From NCBI GenBank assembly GCA_036346255.1, contig CM070639.1:6830001-6894000 (forward strand): a stretch of DNA of 64,000 bases, in the 5' to 3' direction. This DNA comes from Ampelocalamus luodianensis (taxonomy: Eukaryota > Streptophyta > Magnoliopsida > Poales > Poaceae). This document shows, in pieces, positions 58,900 through 64,000 of the stretch. Numbering within the stretch: position 1 is the stretch's first letter; the number at the start of each line of letters is the position of its first letter. Under the pieces are notes generated by a model. That model did no database searches. It was not told where the DNA came from and saw nothing but the letters and a program-made list of their open reading frames with translations. Made by a program: the position numbers and the translations under genes.

Positions 58900-60824
58900 G
58901 CATAAAGAGAAAATTATTTACTCTAACATTAGACAATGCGAGCAACAATAACTCAGCTTTATAAGTTTTTGATAGAAAATGGCAAAGATGAGATGTTGTT
59001 TGCTAGCTAACATTTTCATGTTAGATGTTGTGCGCATATAGTGAATATATTGGTTCAAGATGGCATTAAACCAATTCATGTAGCATTAGAATTGATATGT
59101 GATCTGGTTAGGCATAATTCATCACTTGCACGCATTCAAACTTTCAGTGCAATTGCAAATAGGATGGGTCTTCCTATGAAGTCTGGACTTGCTCTTGATG
59201 TCATGAACCGTTGGAGTTCGACATATGAAATGATTGCGGAAGCGTTGAAATACAAAGTTGTCCTAAATAGATATGCTGAGGAACAACTGGAACCTTCACC
59301 AACTAATGAAGAATGGGCAAACGCCAAGGCAATTACAGCTTTTCTTGGAGCTTTCGAAGAGGCAACAAAAGCATTTCAGCAGATAGGAGACCTACATCAC
59401 ACCTATACTTGAAGATGGTCTTATGTATTCGTTATTCTTTGAGAGATAGGGAATGGCAGGCTGAGGATATGTTAGAGGTATTGGCCGGTGCAATGCAATC
59501 AAAGTTTGATAAGTATTTGGATGGTAAATACAACATGGCTCTTGTTATTGCCACCATCTTAAATCTAACCAAAAAGATGGATTATTTGGAGTTCTTTTTC
59601 TAGAAAGTACGTGACAATGAGGATGACATTGACAAAAATATCAAATCGACTAAAGATTAGATGAAAAGGTAATTTGAAAAATATGAACAACTTGTTAGGA
59701 GAAATGGTGAAGACCCGGTGTCTCGTATTAGCGAAATCAGGAGTAGTGTTGATGAGGATTAAAACCCCTATATATTATTTTTAATACATAAAAGACCATA
59801 TGTCTTCATGGTCGTAACCCCTGAGGTTCACGGTATCATTGGTCGTAGAGATTCCAAAGGTTACACAATGGGTACCCTGGTTGAACGAAGGTCTGTGCCT
59901 AGCTTCCGACCAGGAAACTGCTCGTGAAAGGTATGAACTGATATTTAGAACTGATTCCAAGTATATTCTCTACCGTGTGATGAATGAAACAAGTGCATAT
60001 TCTATACCACACGATGTTTCTTATCCTGAAACAGTGATGAACAACCATCATGCGGTTAAGTATCTCATAAACATACAACCGCCGAACGGTTGACTCTCCA
60101 TCAACCGTCATTTAACTCCGACCAGTCGCGGCGCTTCACATCAAGTAATTGTCGTCTCTTCAAGAGCTATTTAAAGATGGAGCATGGACAGAGCAAATAG
60201 GCCCCCTGACATCAGACTGAAGCATAGACCTTAGATTCGTGTTTTAAGTCTGGCATTGTAAGATAACAAGTAGTGCTCTCAGTGTAAACATGAGTAGTTC
60301 ACCATCTAGTAAGGAGGCATCCCCTGTAAATCCCAGTTCATACTAATAAAAAGAGCAATCCCATTATATCCCCAGATCTTCCACGTCTTTTTCTCCTTTT
60401 CTTTTCGTAAGATCGACGTCTTGATCATCGACCAGTGTGGGTTCACCGGTTCTCGGGAAAAAAAAGTGTTGAAGAAGAATTTGTTCAATATATGTCCCAG
60501 AGGAGGGTGAGGCGGCGTGAACCGAAGTTGGAGCTCGATAGATATTTAGAAGAAGAATTCGACATGAGTTGTGACAATTTTGATATTTTGGGCTAGTGGA
60601 AGAAAAACGCCACAAAGTACCCTGTCTTGTCAGCTATGGTCCGAGATTTCCTTGCAATACCTTTAAGCACCATGTCCTCCGAATCTACGTTTAGCTGTGG
60701 TGGTAGAATACTTGGCGATACTAGAAGCTCATTATCATCGGAAACACTTGAAGCTCTAGTTTGCGCGAAAGACTGGCTAATTAAAGTTCCAAACACTGAA
60801 GGTATGATAAATATCCGTTTATAA
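58900..60824 (+). pseudogene. hAT (RICESLEEPER-like) transposase relic
   Basis: Recognisable segments in order. FHVRCCAHIVNILVQDGIKP (about 59010-59070) with the Cys-Cys-Ala-His block of hAT RNase-H-like cores; LDVMNRWSSTYEMI (about 59195); YLDGKYNMALVIATILNLTK (about 59515), with ATILNLTKK where family members have ATVLDPRYK; then after an insertion RYLEEEFDM (about 60540) and the C-terminal hAT dimerisation domain, YPVLSAMVRDFLAIPLSTMS, SSESTFSCGGRILGDTRSSL, VCAKDWL (60618-60780), ending at a stop. The N-terminal BED finger is absent and several stops and frameshifts are present. Dead. Its terminal repeats were not found. Confidence 0.85.
59760..60466 (+). mobile_element. Unidentified insertion (LTR-like) in the hAT transposase relic
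   Basis: The transposase reading stops at about 59758 (EIRSSVDED) and resumes at about 60466 (VEEEFVQYMSQRRVRRREPK). The 0.7-kb interruption ends with a CT-rich tract, AAGATCGACGTCTTGATCATC and a GGTTCACCGG phrase, a form I associate with LTR ends of Tat-type gypsy elements. An 84-codon frame within it is unrecognised. No duplication was confirmed. Confidence 0.4.
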
Positions 60825-60875
60825 ATGCCCTAAATATTGCAAGTTATAATGAAGCTGAACTAATTTTAATAGGAA

Positions 60876-61028
60876 TAATTGAGTATTTGCCACTGCAATT
60901 GAGTGAGTTTTTGTATTTGCCACTGTATGTGAGTAACATGTGGGTCCTGGGACCACATGTCATACTCACATTAGTGACAAATAGAAAAACTCGCATGCAA
61001 GTACAGCGGCAAATAAGTGAATGCCCAT
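60876..61028. mobile_element. Foldback MITE, about 150 bp
   Basis: TTGAGTATTTGCCACTGCA at the left mirrors CAGCGGCAAATAAGTGAA at the right. The centre GTGGGTCCTGGGACCACATG is palindromic, and GTGAGT / ACTCAC are paired between. Hairpin-forming and non-coding. Duplication not resolved. Confidence 0.7.
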
Positions 61029-61073
61029 TTTAATATTGTCATGTGCAGGTCAAGATGGAGCATAATCTAAGTG

Positions 61074-62362
61074 ATGGAGGAGCTTAAAAGACAGGTAAAG
61101 TCCGAGATTGACTACCAGCAATACCTTCAGTGTTTTTCTTGTTAGTTTTACTGATATGTACCTTGAATGATGTCTGGTATCCTTTTTTTTGAACAGTTGA
61201 AGGATATTCACAAAGTTGAACATGAAGAGATTAAAAATATTGTCACCTCCAGTAACATTAGCACTCCAGCCTGTGTAGCCAATGCATTGACAACTTCGAT
61301 TGTTGGGTATGCTCCTGCTGTTAATATGTAGTTTTCGGTTCTAGGAATTCACTATTACCATGTTGGATTGTACTACCTTTCGAGCTTATGTAATGTCTTG
61401 TATCACCAGTCATGCTACTTCATCTCTACATAAGGTTCTTATGCCATAGTCAAGATTATATCAATATGTTCTGTATATGACACATTAATGCGGCCCATGC
61501 TGATCAAATTGTCTCAATCAATGATCTATCATATAACCATTGGTCTGTAATACTGGCTGACAGAGTTAGGATGGGAATTAATTGGATTGGGAGCCTATTT
61601 ACTTTTGGACTAAGTTTTGGTTCCTTTTGAGTTCAATTTTTTGTACCCGCAACACAGACTGTATGAAGTATCACAGCTGGTTTGTATACACTGCTCCAAC
61701 TACATCGCCACTGTGATATGCACAGAGGCCGAATACCCGTATTTGAGTATGACACGTGAGTGACTCCAACTCCAGTTTAGTTGTGATGTTGCTATGTATG
61801 TAGTCCGAATACCCTGCTCCAACTATAGCACATTGGGATATGCACAGAGGCCACATTTTAGGTGTGATGTCGTCCTGTATATAGTCTAAAACTCCCATAC
61901 TAGGTTCAGATTTTATGTGTGTAAGTTTTAATTTGGTATATTAATTTTTATATTTATTTTAGTCCTGTATATTCCATCCCAGAATGTTGTCTCCCCACTG
62001 TATGTATATTGCATTTCTAAGTTATATAGTGTTTGTCAAGTTTATGTCCAATTGAAGATAAAATGTTGGTCCAAAGATGATTAATGACTAGTTTCGCTTC
62101 AAACCATCTGTCATACTATTTTTGATGAATGGATGGCTTGTGTTTCTCTTGCTGTGTTTGGCCCTGAACAGTTTGTCTTTTATTTTCAAATAGGTAGCCT
62201 ATTTTAGCTATCAATTCAGCTTTGATTACCCTCATTTGTTCAATTTGTTTTAAGATCTTTTTCATACATTATAAATTCTGCATTTGACAACATTACATCC
62301 ATTGATCCAGGTTTGAGCGTCCAAGAGATCTGAAGATACAAGCCAACATTTCAATGAAGTAG
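61074..62362 (+). CDS. Possible small three-exon gene or 3' gene remnant, unknown
   Basis: Three segments splice in frame through GT-AG borders: 61074-61094 (MEELKRQ, then GTAAAG), 61197-61306 (after TTTTTTGAACAG; LKDIHKVEHEEIKNIVTSSN... ending at GG/GTATGC, phase 2) and 62311-62362 (after GATCCAG; FERPRDLKIQANISMK then TAG). Together they give about 60 residues. The third exon completes the split Gly codon exactly, which is unlikely to be chance alone. An upstream acceptor (GTGCAG at 61043-61048) hints at earlier exons, but an in-frame stop precedes the ATG, so the true 5' end may be lost to the transposons at the left. The protein is not recognised and could be a fragment of a larger gene. 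Confidence 0.35.
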
Positions 62363-63558
62363 CAAAGCTTCTTGTTAGTAGAGCATGCTCTCCTGTGTTC
62401 TCTTGAAACTTTTGGACCCTAAGCAATTAGATTTGCCAACTATGGATTTTTAGATCTTAACTTTGGGGGAAATACCTTTTGCCACATTCTGTGATGCAGC
62501 TTTTCAACTTATTTTTTGTATGAATTGTGTGTTGCTTAAAATTTATCTATTTCAAGCTTATATGCAATCTTAAACTAGCAATGTTTGGTTTGGATCTGGG
62601 ATGTTACTCCGGATCACACGTAGTTAGATTACTAGGATGAAGCTTCTAAAGAAATCAATTTGCAAGTGAAATGGTCATATGCAGTTTATATGTATTCACA
62701 GATCGTTCTATAGTATGTCGAGTTTTCTATAGTTGTTATGTTTATGTCGAGCTTCACATTGAGATTTGAGATACATGCTCAGTTTATCCATTCTATCTAT
62801 GTTAGGTTCTTTGTTGATTATCAAATTCACTATAAGATCTCAATATTCCTCAAATTACCAAAACTGGTCGTAGAAAGTTGCACGTGAACGCAAGGTATCT
62901 TATGCAAGCTTTATTTCATCCCCTTATGTCTGTTCATTTTTTTTTCTTCTAATTCTTATTCTTGGATTATTTGGAAACCAGTGAGTGAGTTCAAACTGTA
63001 CAAAGGTAAGTTAGTTGGGTTGAAATTCCATACGGGTTGGGTTGGGTTCCTAGGAATTTTAAGTGGGCTGGATTGGATTGGGTATTTTGTTATCCCTTTG
63101 TCGGTTGGGTGGGGTTTAGGGTTGGGTTTCTACCCATTATCAGGCATAATTATATTAGTCCCACTTTGACATGTGGTTACATCAAGAGCAAACGACAAGC
63201 TTGCGCGTAATCGCCATCCCGTTCGACTCACGTGTACCGACGGCGCTTGCTTGCACATACGTACGACGTGCGTACACCGTTGATCAACTGAAACGGAGAG
63301 CTGGCTAGCTACACAACACAAGTAGTACAACACAAGAGTGGACGCGGTAGTACACTAGTATACTACTACTAGTCCACAGTCCACACACACGCGTACGTCA
63401 CGCACGCACGCACGCATTATTCCCTTGGCACGGCCGGCCGGAACACACATGGCAACGAAGCCACTCACGACACCTCACACATGTACCACGCACGTAGCTA
63501 GCTGGTTAATCAAGCTAATTAACCGCACACTAATTAATTAAAGACCAGCTCGAGCTAG
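62363..63558. other. Intergenic and 3' flank of the thaumatin-like gene
   Basis: No gene recognised. A GGGTTGGGTTGGGTT-like G/T-rich patch (62980-63125) is a simple-sequence region. 63360-63420 has CA/CG-rich simple repeats (ACGCACGCACGCACGC). The part nearest 63558 should be the 3' untranslated region. Confidence 0.5.
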
Positions 63559-64000
63559 CTAGTTGTCGGCGACGACGGTGCGGATGAGCGCCGGCTCGGC
63601 GCCGACCATGGCGGGCTGGCAGAACACGACCTTGAGCTCGCCGGGCGCGAGGCAGCGCTGCGGCACGGGCTCCACGTCGCTCGGCGTCGTCCGGGTCAGC
63701 GGGCACCGCTGCTTGAAGTAGCTCGCGGTGCCCCTGCACGCCACCACGCCGCCACCGGCGCCGAACACGCGCTGGTTCCGCGGGCACCGGTCGTTCAGGT
63801 CCGCTGCGCACCCCAGCGCCGGGCACTGCCCGCCGCCGACGGCCTGCGGGCTCACCACCGCCGGCACGTTGAACCCGTCCACCAGGCTCACGCTGTACGC
63901 CGCCAGGTCCTGCCCGCCGCCCTCCGGCGAGTGCACGACCAGCTGCACCACCGTGAACGGCGGCGCGGTCCCCGTCTCGCACGCCGGTGCGGCCCCAGCG
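63559..64000 (-). CDS. Thaumatin-like protein (PR-5 family), C-terminal part
   Basis: Minus strand, entering from the right edge with no start. The stop TAG is at 63559-63561. The visible 146 residues read CETGTAPPFTVVQLVVHSP, then YSVSLVDGFNVPAVVSPQ, CPALGCAADLNDRCP, VACRGTASYFKQRCPLTRTT and a Val-rich C-terminus. These match the thaumatin fold: the VSLVDGFN strand, the Cys-rich loop domain II, and the TASYFKQ region where many members have SxxFKxxCP. The family is secreted, with antifungal and glucan-binding activity in several members. The signal peptide and the first Cys residues lie beyond the window. The usual DAYSYAKDD segment near the C-terminus is replaced here by TTPSDVEPVPQRC, so this is a divergent TLP subgroup. 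Confidence 0.88.
   Translation of the reverse strand, partial: AGAAPACETGTAPPFTVVQLVVHSPEGGGQDLAAYSVSLVDGFNVPAVVSPQAVGGGQCPALGCAADLNDRCPRNQRVFGAGGGVVACRGTASYFKQRCPLTRTTPSDVEPVPQRCLAPGELKVVFCQPAMVGAEPALIRTVVADN

Overview
This is nuclear DNA of a grass (Poaceae), seen mainly from its genes. It carries a spliced U-box/ARM gene that reads as the ortholog of rice SPL11, a two-exon Dof zinc-finger gene, a two-exon cytosolic Hsc70 gene, and the 3' part of a thaumatin-like (PR-5) gene cut by the right edge. GT-AG introns, GC-rich 5' coding ends, CNG-rich retrotransposons and Stowaway/hAT/Mutator-type MITEs fit a grass. The species cannot be named from sequence alone; SPL11 is clearly diverged from the rice protein as I remember it, so rice itself is unlikely.

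Layout. 0-8.7 kb: retrotransposon debris. A Ty3/gypsy tail, LTR-like stretch and gag lie on the + strand, followed by a Ty1/copia fragment on the - strand that is split by a 2.3-kb solo LTR with an exact 5-bp target duplication. 9-12.4 kb: two inverted-repeat DNA elements, one with a GC-rich payload. 13.7-20.8 kb: SPL11-like gene (+), four exons; its 4.9-kb first intron holds a copia-type mosaic, a hAT MITE and an old internal duplication. 21-25.4 kb: intergenic, with several MITEs. 25.5-26.9 kb: Dof gene (-). 27-29 kb: intergenic. 29.1-45 kb: dense nested repeats: three long LTRs of a TGTAACA-type chromovirus-like lineage, two broken pol regions, a copia LTR, a foldback element, a 776-bp hAT element inserted in a reverse transcriptase, and a CACTA-like segment. 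45.6-50.3 kb: Hsc70 (-), whose 2.7-kb intron has a 404-bp tandem duplication, with a perfect heat-shock element and TATA box upstream. 51.4-58.6 kb: a nonautonomous hAT element that took in an internally deleted gypsy element; both insertions have exact target duplications. 58.9-60.8 kb: relic of a hAT transposase. 61-62.4 kb: a possible small spliced gene remnant. 63.5-64 kb: thaumatin-like gene (-).

How the genes relate. The four host genes are independent plant genes, not an operon or biosynthetic cluster. SPL11-type E3 ligases restrain cell death and immunity, PR-5 proteins act in defence, Hsc70 is a general chaperone and the Dof protein is a transcription factor. I see no evidence for a novel multi-gene system. 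The most unusual signal is a recurrent shortening of CTG/CAG to CG in two related gypsy copies. It looks like either a base-calling artefact at CHG-methylated sites or an odd mutation process.
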